From Acetobacter lovaniensis (GTDB taxonomy: Bacteria; Pseudomonadota; Alphaproteobacteria; Acetobacterales; Acetobacteraceae), in the NCBI RefSeq assembly GCF_014207635.1, contig NZ_JACHIE010000017.1:1-59364 (forward strand): 59,364 nucleotides of DNA, written 5' to 3'. Shown one piece after another: positions 26,735 to 35,635 of the stretch (positions within the stretch are counted from its first letter, which is position 1; each line of letters begins with the position of its first letter). The notes under the pieces were generated by a model that made no database searches, was not told the DNA's origin, and saw only the letters and a list, made by a program, of their open reading frames with translations. The position numbers and the translations under genes were made by a program.

Positions 26735-26755
26735 GTTTTCGAAATCGAATAAAAC
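26735..26755 (+). promoter_or_regulatory. Candidate GlpR operator before glpD
   Basis: GTTTTCGAAATCGAATAAAA plus C forms an imperfect inverted repeat (GTTTT...AAAAC arms). It carries CGAA three times at about 8-10 bp spacing when read into 26758. A TTGCGT at 26726-26731 with AATAAA 16-17 bp downstream could be the promoter, so a bound repressor would cover it. The assignment rests on position and symmetry only. Confidence 0.4.
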
Positions 26756-26774
26756 GAACAAAGCCTTCGTGTAG

Positions 26775-28310
26775 ATGGAACCGATAAAAACCATGTCAGC
26801 AGCAGAAACATCCGAGCGTATTTATGACCTTCTCGTTATCGGGGGGGGCGTTAACGGCACCGGCATTGCGCGTGACGCCTGCGGGCGTGGTGCATCCGTC
26901 CTGCTGGTGGAGCAGGATGATCTGGCAAGCTATACCTCGTCTTCCAGCACCAAGCTGATCCACGGTGGTCTGCGCTATCTGGAATATTATGAGTTCCGCC
27001 TTGTGCGTGAATCGCTGATGGAGCGTGAGCGCCTGCTGACCATGGCTCCCCATATCATGTGGCCGCTGCGCTTTGTGCTGCCGCATTCCAGGCTGGTACG
27101 CCCGGCGTGGATGCTCAGGGCCGGGCTGTTCCTGTACGACCATCTGGCATCCAACATGACGCTGCCCAAATCCATTGGCGTGGATTTTCGCAAGCATTCT
27201 TCGGGGCGTGCGCTCAAGTCTGAATATACCAAAGGCTTCATTTATTCCGATGGCTGGGTACAGGACAGCCGCCTTGTTGTGCTGAATGCCATGGACGCGG
27301 CCGAGCGGGGGGCAGATGTGCGCGTGCGCACCCGCCTGACTGCCGCGCAGCGCGTGGACGGGCAGTGGGTGGCGACACTGGAAGACTGCATAACCGGCCA
27401 GATCCAGACCGTGCGCGCCAAGGCCATGGTGAACGCTGCTGGCCCGTGGGTTGCTCGCCTGCTGGCCGATACGCTTAAAATCCCCAATTCCAAATCGGTG
27501 CGTCTGGTCAAGGGGAGCCACATTATTGTCCCGCGTGTATACGAGGGATCGCAGGCTTACATCTTCCAGAACCCTGACAAGCGGATTGTGTTCGCCATTC
27601 CGTACGAGCAGAAGTTTACCCTGATCGGCACCACGGATATTCCGTGGAAGGATGAGCCGGGCAAGGTGGGCATTGCACCTGATGAAGTAACGTATCTGTG
27701 CGAAAGTGTGAACCGCTACCTGAACGTGCAGGTCCGTGAGAGCGATGTGGTGTGGAGCTACGCAGGGCTGCGTCCGTTGTATGACGATGCCTCTGCGAAT
27801 GCGTCTGCCGTTACGCGCGATTATGTTCTGGATCTGGACACGCAGGATGGTGCGCCCCTGCTTTCCATTTTTGGTGGCAAAATCACGACCTATCGTAAGC
27901 TGGCCGAACATGCGCTGGAAAAGCTTGCCCCCGTGCTGCCCGTAGTGGGTGGGCAGAGCTGGACCGCAGGCGAAGTGCTGCCCGGTGGGGATATTGGTGA
28001 AGGTGGCTTTGACGGTGCCCTTGCCCGGTTGCGCCGCGTAGCCCCCTGGTTGCCAGAAGAACTGGCCTGGCGTCTGATGCGTAATTACGGCAGCCGCACA
28101 TACGAAATTATCGGACAGGCCAACAGCATGGACGATATGGGAGAACTGCTGGGTGGGGACCTGAGCACGCGTGAAGTTGACTACCTGATGGCGCGTGAAT
28201 GGGCTCGTACGGCGGAAGATGTGCTCTGGCGGCGCAGCAAACTGGGCCTGCATCTGAATGACGCGGAAAAAGCCCGCGTTGAAACCTATGTTCAGAAGAA
28301 AGCTGTCTGA
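26775..28310 (+). CDS. glpD: Aerobic glycerol-3-phosphate dehydrogenase
   Basis: This 511-residue FAD enzyme of the inner-membrane surface oxidises glycerol-3-phosphate to dihydroxyacetone phosphate and feeds quinones. The FAD-binding motif is LLVIGGGVNGTGIARDACGR, followed by the family signature SSSSTKLIHGGLRYLEYYEF and later FAIPYEQKFTLIGTTD and FGGKITTYRKLAE. Length matches E. coli GlpD (501). ATG 26775 and ATG 26793 are both possible; neither has a strong Shine-Dalgarno. The gene leads glpD-glpF-glpK. Confidence 0.95.
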   Translation: MEPIKTMSAAETSERIYDLLVIGGGVNGTGIARDACGRGASVLLVEQDDLASYTSSSSTKLIHGGLRYLEYYEFRLVRESLMERERLLTMAPHIMWPLRFVLPHSRLVRPAWMLRAGLFLYDHLASNMTLPKSIGVDFRKHSSGRALKSEYTKGFIYSDGWVQDSRLVVLNAMDAAERGADVRVRTRLTAAQRVDGQWVATLEDCITGQIQTVRAKAMVNAAGPWVARLLADTLKIPNSKSVRLVKGSHIIVPRVYEGSQAYIFQNPDKRIVFAIPYEQKFTLIGTTDIPWKDEPGKVGIAPDEVTYLCESVNRYLNVQVRESDVVWSYAGLRPLYDDASANASAVTRDYVLDLDTQDGAPLLSIFGGKITTYRKLAEHALEKLAPVLPVVGGQSWTAGEVLPGGDIGEGGFDGALARLRRVAPWLPEELAWRLMRNYGSRTYEIIGQANSMDDMGELLGGDLSTREVDYLMAREWARTAEDVLWRRSKLGLHLNDAEKARVETYVQKKAV

Positions 28311-28357
28311 TCTGTAAAATACCGCTTTCCGAACAAAAAAACAAAAAGAGGAAAGAT

Positions 28358-29176
28358 ATGGATAAGGTAAAAAACAGTCTCTGGGGTGAGCTGATAGCCG
28401 AATGTCTGGCGGTGCTGATCATTATTCTGATCGGTGATTCCGTTGCGGCCATGTACTCGCTGTACGACCCAAGCCCCTACCAGCTCTCCTATTGGGGAGT
28501 TGCCATTACGTGGGGGCTGGGTGTGACCCTTGCCATTTACGTGACCGGTGCTGTTTCTGGCACACATGCCAACCCCGCTGTTACGCTGGCCCTTGCCTGC
28601 TACCGTGGGTTCGCGTGGCGCAAGGTGCTGCCGTACTGGGTGGCGCAGGTGGTAGGCGGCTTTTTGGGTGCCTGTCTGGTTTATGCCCTGTATAGCTCGG
28701 TTATCGTGCATTATGCGGTGTCTCACCATCTGGATTTCGCCAATGATGGCGCCGCATCAGGCGTGTTCTTTACCCATCCGGGTGACTTTGTAACGCCCCT
28801 GCATGCCCTGCTGAACGAGACAATCCTGACGGCATTTCTGGTCCTTGGTATTTTTGCAGTGACCTGCCAGTACAATACGGCGGCCCCACAGGCGAACTCG
28901 GGCGCATTGATCATCGGCCTGCTGGTTGCCATTATTGGTGCATCTTCGGGGTATCTGGAAGGGTGGGCCATCAACCCTGCGCGCGATTTTGGGCCTCGCC
29001 TGTTCTGTTTTGTCGCCGGGTGGGGGCGTACGGCCCTTCCTTCTCCCCAGAATTACTGGTGGGTGCCTGTTGTAGGCCCACTTGTGGGCGGGCTTATCGG
29101 GGCCACGATCTACCAGACGCTGCTGCGTCCGTTCATGCCCGCACTGGGCCGTCACTCCACTCCTGCGGCAGACTGA
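28358..29176 (+). CDS. glpF: Glycerol facilitator (aquaglyceroporin)
   Basis: The 272-residue membrane channel has six helices and the two NPA half-loops (SGTHANPAVTLAL and GWAINPARDFGPR). The Asp after NPAR (NPARD) is the mark of aquaglyceroporins rather than water-only channels. It lets glycerol diffuse in for phosphorylation by GlpK, encoded 28 bp downstream. AAGAGGAAAG lies before ATG 28358. Confidence 0.94.
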   Translation: MDKVKNSLWGELIAECLAVLIIILIGDSVAAMYSLYDPSPYQLSYWGVAITWGLGVTLAIYVTGAVSGTHANPAVTLALACYRGFAWRKVLPYWVAQVVGGFLGACLVYALYSSVIVHYAVSHHLDFANDGAASGVFFTHPGDFVTPLHALLNETILTAFLVLGIFAVTCQYNTAAPQANSGALIIGLLVAIIGASSGYLEGWAINPARDFGPRLFCFVAGWGRTALPSPQNYWWVPVVGPLVGGLIGATIYQTLLRPFMPALGRHSTPAAD

Positions 29177-29204
29177 CTGCTCAGAATAAGAAGGGATATT
29201 CCCC

Positions 29205-30704
29205 ATGACCAAACAAGATTGTGTTCTGGCGATTGATCAGGGAACAACATCAACCCGCAGCATCGTTTTTGATCGTGACGCCAACGAACTGGCTGCGGCC
29301 CGTCAGGAGTTCCCGCAGCATTACCCCAATGCCGGGTGGGTGGAGCATTGCCCCGAAGACATCTGGACCGATGTGCTCAACACAGCGCGTGCGGCACTGG
29401 AGCAGAGCGGGGCTGCGGACCGTATTGCAGGTATTGGCATTACCAACCAGCGCGAAACCATTGTGGTGTGGGAGCGTAGCACGGGTAAGCCGATCCATCG
29501 CGCCATTGTCTGGCAGGACCGCCGGACAGCCAGTGTCTGCCAGAAACTGCGTGACGAAGGGGCCGAGGCTCTGGTGCGTGAACGCACGGGCCTGCTGCTG
29601 GACCCTTATTTTTCCGCCACCAAACTGGCATGGCTGCTTGATAACGTGGCTGATGCCCGTGCCCGCGCCGAAAAAGGTGAGTTGGCATTTGGCACCATTG
29701 ATTCGTTTATCCTGTGGCGGCTGACGGGCGGTAAGGTCCACGCAACCGATGCGACCAATGCCTCGCGCACCATGCTGTTTGATATTCACCGCCAGCAGTG
29801 GGATCAGGACCTTCTGAACCTGTTCCGTATTCCCGCCAGCCTGCTGCCCGAAGTCAAGGATAGCAGCACCCTGTACGGGGAAACGGACCCAGCCCTGTTT
29901 GGGCGGGCCATTCCCATTGCCGGGATAGCAGGCGACCAGCAGGCCGCCGTTGTGGGGCAGGCCTGCTTTACGCCGGGCATGGCCAAAGCCACCTATGGCA
30001 CGGGGTGCTTTTTGCTGCTGAACACGGGGGACAAGCCCGTGGAATCACGCAACCGGATGTTGACCACGGTTGCTTACCGGCTCAATGGCAAACCAACATA
30101 TGCTCTTGAAGGCTCCATTTTTGTGGCTGGTGCGGCCATCAAATGGCTGCGTGACGGGTTGCATCTGATCACCCACGCCTCCCAGACGGATGATATGGCA
30201 ACCCGTGTACCGCACAGCCACGGCGTGTACATGGTGCCCGGCTTTGTCGGTCTGGGTGCCCCCCATTGGGACCCGGATGCACGCGGCCTGATCTGTGGGC
30301 TGACACTGGATGCCACTGCGGCTCATATTGCCCGGGCGGCTCTGGAATCCGTGGCGTATCAGACGCTGGATCTGGTGAGTGCTATGGTGCAGGACGGTGG
30401 TGGCACCACGGAGAGCATCCGTGTGGATGGTGGTATGTCCGCCAATGACTGGTACTGCCAGTTCCTTGCCGACATGCTGCAAGCCAAGGTTGAGCGCCCG
30501 CGCAATGTTGAAACAACGGCTCTGGGCGCTGGCTTCCTTGCCGGTATGGCAACCGGTGTCTGGGAAAATGAGGCAAACGTAGCGGCAGAATGGGCGCGGG
30601 GTTCGCTGTTTGAACCTCAAATGGACAGCACCCAGCGCCGTACCATGATTGCTGGCTGGCATCAGGCTGTTAAGCGTACGCTCAGCACCTATACCGGCGG
30701 TTAG
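29205..30704 (+). CDS. glpK: Glycerol kinase
   Basis: The 499-residue FGGY-family kinase makes glycerol-3-phosphate from glycerol and ATP, trapping glycerol and producing the GlpR inducer. It has the N-terminal phosphate-binding [13 protein letters not shown], substrate region TNQRET and [29 protein letters not shown], and the C-terminal [11 protein letters not shown]. Length equals the family standard (~500). A GAAGGGA lies before ATG 29205. It is the last gene of the glp transcript; a hairpin follows. Confidence 0.96.
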   Translation: MTKQDCVLAIDQGTTSTRSIVFDRDANELAAARQEFPQHYPNAGWVEHCPEDIWTDVLNTARAALEQSGAADRIAGIGITNQRETIVVWERSTGKPIHRAIVWQDRRTASVCQKLRDEGAEALVRERTGLLLDPYFSATKLAWLLDNVADARARAEKGELAFGTIDSFILWRLTGGKVHATDATNASRTMLFDIHRQQWDQDLLNLFRIPASLLPEVKDSSTLYGETDPALFGRAIPIAGIAGDQQAAVVGQACFTPGMAKATYGTGCFLLLNTGDKPVESRNRMLTTVAYRLNGKPTYALEGSIFVAGAAIKWLRDGLHLITHASQTDDMATRVPHSHGVYMVPGFVGLGAPHWDPDARGLICGLTLDATAAHIARAALESVAYQTLDLVSAMVQDGGGTTESIRVDGGMSANDWYCQFLADMLQAKVERPRNVETTALGAGFLAGMATGVWENEANVAAEWARGSLFEPQMDSTQRRTMIAGWHQAVKRTLSTYTGG

Positions 30705-30723
30705 GAGGAATGACGCCAAAAGT

Positions 30724-30746
30724 GGCCGGAACGTATTCCGGCTCTT
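30724..30746 (+). terminator. Hairpin after glpK
   Basis: GCCGGAA-CGTA-TTCCGGC forms a perfect 7-bp stem with a 4-base loop starting 20 bases after the glpK stop. Only a short T-rich stretch (TCTTCT) follows, so it may be a weak or bidirectional terminator between the convergent glpK and PCuAC-like genes. Confidence 0.5.
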
Positions 30747-30764
30747 CTGGCCGCTGTCCCTGCA

Positions 30765-31256
30765 CTATTGGGTGGCGGATGTAACCGGTGCGGACACGGT
30801 TTTGCTGGATCCGCCCAGAAACTGGAATGTAACCGCCACATTGGGCTGGGTGAGCACCTGTGCAACAGGATTAACACAGAGCATGTGGTAGCCTGCGCCA
30901 GCAAATACCAGTGTTGTGGTTTCCGGTAGAGCCAGATGCTGGAACAGGCTGCGGGTGCCTGAAGTGTTTTCCTGATCGGTGTGGTAACCGACCAGTGTGC
31001 CGCAGGCTGGGGAGACAACACCCGTCAGCAGATGGGTTGTGTGGCTATTATTGGTCAGGCTAAAATAGAGTTCGGTCCGCCCGCCTCCCTGCGTGGAGGG
31101 AAGGTGGAGTGAAATATCGGTAATGGCGATGTCCTGCTGGGCATCAGCCTGTCCGGGAACGGATTGTCCGCTACCGTGTTCCTGGGCATGTGTTGTGCGG
31201 GGTGCCGTCAGGCTGATCAGGGCACAGGCCAGTATTGCTTGGTAAAGGGGTTTCAT
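30765..31256 (-). CDS. Exported PCuAC-family (copper chaperone-like) protein with a degenerate metal motif
   Basis: The 163-residue protein has a signal peptide (ILACALISLTAPRTTHA) and the cupredoxin-like fold of PCu(A)C: TELYFSLTNNSHTTHLLTGV, LFQHLALPETTTLVFAGAGYHM, and a C-terminal VAVTFQFLGG. Canonical members bind Cu(I) through H-M-X10-M-X21-H-X-M and deliver it to cytochrome oxidase. Here YHTDQ lacks the Met ligands and the last motif reads HML instead of HxM, so copper binding may be lost or changed. It faces glpK and diverges from nrdR. Confidence 0.7.
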   Translation of the reverse strand: MKPLYQAILACALISLTAPRTTHAQEHGSGQSVPGQADAQQDIAITDISLHLPSTQGGGRTELYFSLTNNSHTTHLLTGVVSPACGTLVGYHTDQENTSGTRSLFQHLALPETTTLVFAGAGYHMLCVNPVAQVLTQPNVAVTFQFLGGSSKTVSAPVTSATQ

Positions 31257-31388
31257 GGTGTCTCCGTGCGCCTTGGGGCATGAGCAGTATGGACGAACCC
31301 GGTTAAAACAAATATCTGAGTGTCACCTGGCGCTCTTTGAACAGCACAATGCCGTCGGATACGCGCCTGAGGGAAGGTTGGTACCATC

Positions 31389-31865
31389 ATGCGTTGCCCT
31401 TTTTGCGGGAACCCGGATAGTCAGGTCAAGGACAGTCGCCCGAATGAAGAAGGGTCGGCCATTCGCCGCCGCAGGGCGTGCCTGTCCTGCGGGCAGCGCT
31501 TTACCACGGTAGAGCGTGTGCAGTTGCGCGAGTTGGTGGTGGTCAAGCAGGATGGGCGGCGTGCGCCGTTTGATCGGGATAAAATTTCCCGCTCCATCCG
31601 TATTGCCCTGCGCAAACGCCCGGTATCGGATGAGCAGATGGAGCAGATTGTAACCGGGGTGGTGCGCCAGCTTGAAGCATCGGGGGATACGGAAGTCGCC
31701 TCCGCGCGCATTGGTGAACTGACCATGGATGCGCTCAAGGAAGTGGACGGCGTGGGGTATGTGCGTTTTGCCAGCGTGTACCGGGATTTTACGGAAGCCC
31801 GCGATTTTTCCGAGATTCTGACGCTCATGGAAAGCAAAACCCAGCAGAGCGAACAAAAAGACTAG
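31389..31865 (+). CDS. nrdR: Transcriptional repressor NrdR
   Basis: The 158-residue repressor of ribonucleotide reductase genes has an N-terminal zinc ribbon ([18 protein letters not shown], then [16 protein letters not shown], four Cys) and an ATP-cone (~46-136: [26 protein letters not shown]). Length and order are standard. It is followed at 62 bp by nusB, a common arrangement. Confidence 0.95.
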   Translation: MRCPFCGNPDSQVKDSRPNEEGSAIRRRRACLSCGQRFTTVERVQLRELVVVKQDGRRAPFDRDKISRSIRIALRKRPVSDEQMEQIVTGVVRQLEASGDTEVASARIGELTMDALKEVDGVGYVRFASVYRDFTEARDFSEILTLMESKTQQSEQKD

Positions 31866-31927
31866 ACCTTTATGCGTAAAAACGCCACAAAACGCGGCTT
31901 CGCATAAGAGCGGGGCAGGAGAGAACG

Positions 31928-32455
31928 ATGACCGAACTACAGGACCAACCCAAGCTCAAAGCCGCACAACGCCCGCGTACAGCCGCGCGTGTTGCCGCCG
32001 TGCAGGCTCTGTTCCAGATTGAGCAGAATGGGGATCGTCCGGATTCCGTTATTGAGCAGTTTCTGGTCCATCGGTTTGGCACGACCCTGAGTGGTGAATC
32101 CTACGAGGATGGGCGTATTCCCGAAGCGGATGTGGCCCTGTTTACCGCCATTGTAAAAGGAGCTGTTTCCAACCGTACGGCCATTGAGGGCGATATTGTC
32201 CAGACCCTGCCCTCTACATGGCCGATCGAACGGCTGGACCCGGTCCTGCGTGCTCTTTTTGTGGCAGCCATTGCGGAGTTCCGCTATGCAGAAGTGCCTG
32301 CCGCAGTCCTGATCAATGAGTATATGGACGTGGCACATGGCTTCTTTTCCGGGGATGAGCCACGTCTGGTGAATGGTGTGCTGGATACGCTTTTCAAAAC
32401 CCCCACACCGGTTGAAGATCATGACAGCACCGTCGTCCCCCCCGCCGAAGACTGA
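31928..32455 (+). CDS. nusB: Transcription antitermination protein NusB
   Basis: The 175-residue all-helical RNA-binding protein begins with ~20 Gln/Lys-rich residues, then RTAARVAAVQALFQIEQNGD. The C-terminal half is LDPVLRALFVAAIAEFRY, VPAAVLINEYMDVAHGFF and PRLVNGVLDTLFK, the standard NusB signature. With NusE it binds boxA in rRNA leaders. Starts ATG 31928 after a GGAG (31919-31922). Overlaps thiL by 35 bp, indicating coupling. Confidence 0.94.
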   Translation: MTELQDQPKLKAAQRPRTAARVAAVQALFQIEQNGDRPDSVIEQFLVHRFGTTLSGESYEDGRIPEADVALFTAIVKGAVSNRTAIEGDIVQTLPSTWPIERLDPVLRALFVAAIAEFRYAEVPAAVLINEYMDVAHGFFSGDEPRLVNGVLDTLFKTPTPVEDHDSTVVPPAED

Positions 32456-33422
32456 TCTGCCGCCGGAGTTTGCGTTTATACGGCGGCATTTTTTAGCGCT
32501 TGCTGGCCCTGCCGCTCTGAACCTGCAGGATGACGCCGCAGTGTTCTCGCCCCCACAGGGGCGCGAAATGGTGATGGCGGTAGATGCCATGGTGGAAAAT
32601 GTGCATTTTCTACCAACCGATCCCCCCGATACAATCGGCCGCAAGCTGTTGCGGTGCAACCTGTCTGACCTTGCCGCCATGGGGAGCAGGCCGGAAGGCT
32701 GGCTTCTGGCGTTTGCACGGCCCCCCCATATTACGGATGACTGGGTAGAGCAGTTCTGTCAGGGGCTGGCGCAGGATCAGGCCCGCTTCGGGCTGAGCCT
32801 GATGGGAGGCGATACAACCTCTACCTCCGGGCCGCTTGTTCTCTCGCTGACCATTGTTGGCTCGGTCCTGCCCGGTCAGGCTATCCGGCGGTGTGGTGCG
32901 CGTGCGGGAGATGGACTATGGGTTAGCGGCACCATAGGAGACGGCGCTCTGGGCCTGCGCGTGTTGCAGGGGGTAGAGCCTTCTCTGGCTGACCCTGCAG
33001 GCTATCTGGCGCAACGCTACCGCCTGCCACAGCCACGGATAGGGTTGCCTCTGCATGGTCTGGCATCTGCTGCTATGGATGTGTCCGATGGGCTCGTGCA
33101 GGATGCAGGCCATCTTGCGCGGGAAAACGCCCTGCATGTGCGTATTCTGGCCGACCATGTGCCGCTCTCGGCTGCGGCGCGCGCTTTGGAGCCCGCATGG
33201 CGGGAAGTCTGCCTGACTGGCGGGGATGATTACGAAATCCTGTTTGCCGTACCCGCTGAGCGGGAGCATCAGCTTCTGTCCTGCCCAAGTCTGCCCACTC
33301 CGTACGGGGCGGTGCCTGTGACCCGGATAGGCCAGTTTGAACCGGGTGAGCCGGGTGTGTCCGTGATTGATGGTGCAGGCCAGCCTATGCAGTTCAGAAC
33401 CAAAGGCTGGAGCCACCTGTAA
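32421..33422 (+). CDS. thiL: Thiamine-monophosphate kinase
   Basis: The 333-residue enzyme phosphorylates thiamine phosphate to thiamine pyrophosphate, the active cofactor. Visible segments are EFAFIRRHF, DDAAVF, VMAVDAMVENVHFL, LRCNLSDLAAMG, GGDTTST, and AMDVSDGLVQDAGHLA with TGGDDYEILFAVP. ATG 32421 lies inside nusB; the resulting length is the family norm. nrdR-nusB-thiL probably share a transcript. Confidence 0.93.
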   Translation: MTAPSSPPPKTDLPPEFAFIRRHFLALAGPAALNLQDDAAVFSPPQGREMVMAVDAMVENVHFLPTDPPDTIGRKLLRCNLSDLAAMGSRPEGWLLAFARPPHITDDWVEQFCQGLAQDQARFGLSLMGGDTTSTSGPLVLSLTIVGSVLPGQAIRRCGARAGDGLWVSGTIGDGALGLRVLQGVEPSLADPAGYLAQRYRLPQPRIGLPLHGLASAAMDVSDGLVQDAGHLARENALHVRILADHVPLSAAARALEPAWREVCLTGGDDYEILFAVPAEREHQLLSCPSLPTPYGAVPVTRIGQFEPGEPGVSVIDGAGQPMQFRTKGWSHL

Positions 33423-33492
33423 GCCGGGCTATGCGGTTCTGGTGTAAAGGCCTGTCACAAGATTGTGGCGTTTGCCTGTAATGGTGGTGGAG

Positions 33493-34650
33493 TCAGGCGT
33501 CTGGCTGAACCAGAATCTTCTCATACATACGATGTCGTTTGTACGGAGTAGGGGCAATACGCTCAATAAGGTTCCGCAGCCCTGTGTGTGTTTCCAGCAC
33601 CCAGCCCAGTTCAATGGTCCGGTAGGGCAGGACATGCCCGCGCCGCATCAGTTCATCAATAATCAGAACAGGCAGCATGGCGCGCAGGGCGGTGCCCATA
33701 TATTTCTGACGCACACCAAGAAGCACAACCCGGGCGGAATGGAAGTTATGCCTGAGAATGCGTGATCCCAGTTTAAGCCAGCCCAGAGGAGAGGGTGCGC
33801 CGCCAAGATCCCCACTGATGTCAAACATATTGGGAATTACCAGCGCTATGGCGGCGGGTTCGCCCTCAACTTCGGCCAGCACATACTGCTCGGGCCGCAG
33901 GATGGGTTTGAGCGCCTTGAGCAGGGATTCAACTTCGTGGGAAGTCAGGGGGACATTACCCCAAGTGTTGGCCCAGGCATCATTATAGATTTCGCGCAGG
34001 ATTGTGGCGTCTTCTGTAATATGTTTAAGGCGCAGACCACGCATGGTAATCTTGCCAAGGCGCTGGCGCAGGTTGGGGGGAATCTGGTTGGCGCGTTCGG
34101 CCTGCGGTCCTGTTTCCATACGGTAGGAGAGCAGGTCCATCGCTTTTGCAAAGCCTGCTTCCTCAATGGCCGGGCCGAGGGTTGCGGGGTGCCATGGCGT
34201 GCCGATCATGGGCATTTCGTTCTGCCCTTCAATCATCACGCCGGACTGGCCGTTGCTGTTCAGTGTCCACGGACCACGGATGCGTTCTACGCCGCGTGTT
34301 TCAAGCCACTGGGTGGCGGCTTCAAGCAGCAGGGGAACGCAGGCGGGTTCTGCCGTGTCCAGCGCACCAAAAAAGCCGGTTCTGGGGCCGGGTTGCTTGA
34401 GCACAAGGGAATCTATCTGGGCAGATATGCGACCAATCGGTTTGCCATCCCGCCATGCCAGAAAGTAACACGCAAAGCCGTGGTCGTAAAAAGGCGCTTT
34501 TTTGGGGGAGAGCATATCGCGCTCTTCCATGTCCAAAGGGGCAACATATCCGGGCAGAGCATCGTAAAGTTTGCGCGGAAGCTTTATAAAGAGAGAAAGC
34601 TGACGTGAGCCCGAAACAGGGGAAACGGTAATCTGAGTCGGGAAAGACAT
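33493..34650 (-). CDS. GNAT-fold acyltransferase-like protein, possible bacterial ceramide synthase
   Basis: The 385-residue cytoplasmic protein belongs to a family often labelled dATP pyrophosphohydrolase or YghO-like. Recognisable stretches are FIKLPRKLYDALPGYVAPLD, ACYFLAWRDGKPIGRISAQI, WTLNSNGQSGVMIEG and VRQKYMGTALRAMLPV followed by ELGWVLETHTGLRNLIER, in keeping with a double GNAT fold. The bacterial ceramide synthase described in Caulobacter (bCerS) carries the same misleading label. It diverges by 10 bp or less from an SDR reductase gene, which would fit a sphingolipid pair, but no serine palmitoyltransferase is nearby. Starts ATG 34650 after GGAGG. Function is inferred. Confidence 0.6.
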   Translation of the reverse strand: MSFPTQITVSPVSGSRQLSLFIKLPRKLYDALPGYVAPLDMEERDMLSPKKAPFYDHGFACYFLAWRDGKPIGRISAQIDSLVLKQPGPRTGFFGALDTAEPACVPLLLEAATQWLETRGVERIRGPWTLNSNGQSGVMIEGQNEMPMIGTPWHPATLGPAIEEAGFAKAMDLLSYRMETGPQAERANQIPPNLRQRLGKITMRGLRLKHITEDATILREIYNDAWANTWGNVPLTSHEVESLLKALKPILRPEQYVLAEVEGEPAAIALVIPNMFDISGDLGGAPSPLGWLKLGSRILRHNFHSARVVLLGVRQKYMGTALRAMLPVLIIDELMRRGHVLPYRTIELGWVLETHTGLRNLIERIAPTPYKRHRMYEKILVQPDA

Positions 34651-34725
34651 TGCCCCTCCATGGAACGGAAGATGAAAAACTCCACGGGTGATGCCTCATT
34701 CTCTCTCAATGGGAAAGGAAAAAAT

Positions 34726-35523
34726 GTGAAATCTGATGCATCGGGGAAGGGCGTTCTGCGTTCCGTGCTGATTACTGGGGCTACGGGCGGCATTGGTGCG
34801 GAGCTTGCGCACCATTATGCGGCACCGGGCCGGACCCTGATTTTGTGGGGCAGAAATGCCCAGCGGCTGAGCCATCTGGCCATGGAATGCTGCGCCAGTG
34901 GGGCTGTGGTGCATACACGCCAGATTGATCTGTGCGATGGAGCCGCAGCTCTGAAGGCCTTTGAGGAAGATGATGCAGCCCACAGGCCTGACTGCGTGGT
35001 GCTGGGTGCGGGGCTGTCTGATATCCAGTCTCTGGACGACAAAACGGAAGACCCGCAGAAGGTGCTCCAGCTTGGGCTGGTCAATTATGCAACGCCGGTT
35101 ACGCTGGCCACGGCAGCAGCCAAGAGCATGGTGGAGCGGCGCAGTGGGCATATTGCGCTCATAGGCTCGGTTGCCGGGTTTTATGAAATGCCCTTTTCTG
35201 CCGCCTATAGCAGCTCCAAATCCGGACTGGCATTTTTTGCTAGGTCGGCCGGGCTTGCCTGGCGGCAATATGGCGTTCAGCTAACATTGATCGTGCCCGG
35301 TTTTGTGGACACGCCCATGAGCCAGCGGCTGGAAGGTCCGCGTCCTTTTCTGGTTCCAGCCAAAAAGGCAGCCCGCCTGATTGCCCGCGCCATTGCACAG
35401 GGGCGGCGGGAATATATTTTCCCGTGGCCGTTCCGCGTTCTGCGGGTGGTTGAACGCCTGCTCCCCCAGAAACTGCGCGAGTATATTCTGCTGCGTCTGG
35501 CTGTGGGGCAAACGGAGCGATAA
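34726..35523 (+). CDS. Short-chain dehydrogenase/reductase
   Basis: This classical SDR (265 residues from GTG 34726, which has AAAGGA upstream; ATG 34660 would add 22) has the Rossmann motif VLITGATGGIGAELA, a Ser in LIGSVAGFYEMPF, and the catalytic Y-S-S-S-K in AYSSSKSGLAFFARS. PGFVDTPMS follows. A basic C-terminal region (FPWPFRVLRVVERLLPQKL) could lie on the membrane. This layout resembles 3-ketosphinganine and other lipid-ketone reductases. It is divergent from the acyltransferase-like gene. A strong hairpin terminator follows the stop. Confidence 0.8.
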   Translation: MKSDASGKGVLRSVLITGATGGIGAELAHHYAAPGRTLILWGRNAQRLSHLAMECCASGAVVHTRQIDLCDGAAALKAFEEDDAAHRPDCVVLGAGLSDIQSLDDKTEDPQKVLQLGLVNYATPVTLATAAAKSMVERRSGHIALIGSVAGFYEMPFSAAYSSSKSGLAFFARSAGLAWRQYGVQLTLIVPGFVDTPMSQRLEGPRPFLVPAKKAARLIARAIAQGRREYIFPWPFRVLRVVERLLPQKLREYILLRLAVGQTER

Positions 35524-35545
35524 ATCAGAGGCAGGGTGATTACAC

Positions 35546-35576
35546 AAAAGGCCCGGCAGGTTCTGCCGGGCCTTTT
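35546..35576. terminator. Bidirectional Rho-independent terminator
   Basis: AAAAGGCCCGGCAG-GTT-CTGCCGGGCCTTTT is a perfect 10-bp GC stem with a 3-base loop, A-run on one side and T-run on the other. It sits between the convergent SDR and succinate-semialdehyde dehydrogenase genes and can end both. Confidence 0.9.
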
Positions 35577-35635
35577 GCATGGCTGGGCCGTAAACCGCCG
35601 GTTAATGCGGCTTACGGTTCTGATCCGCTGTTCGA

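Noticed and set aside
26796..28253. Minus-strand frame of 485 codons opposite glpD
   Set aside because: It is antisense to the well-supported glpD, has no recognisable motif, and reflects GC-rich codon bias.
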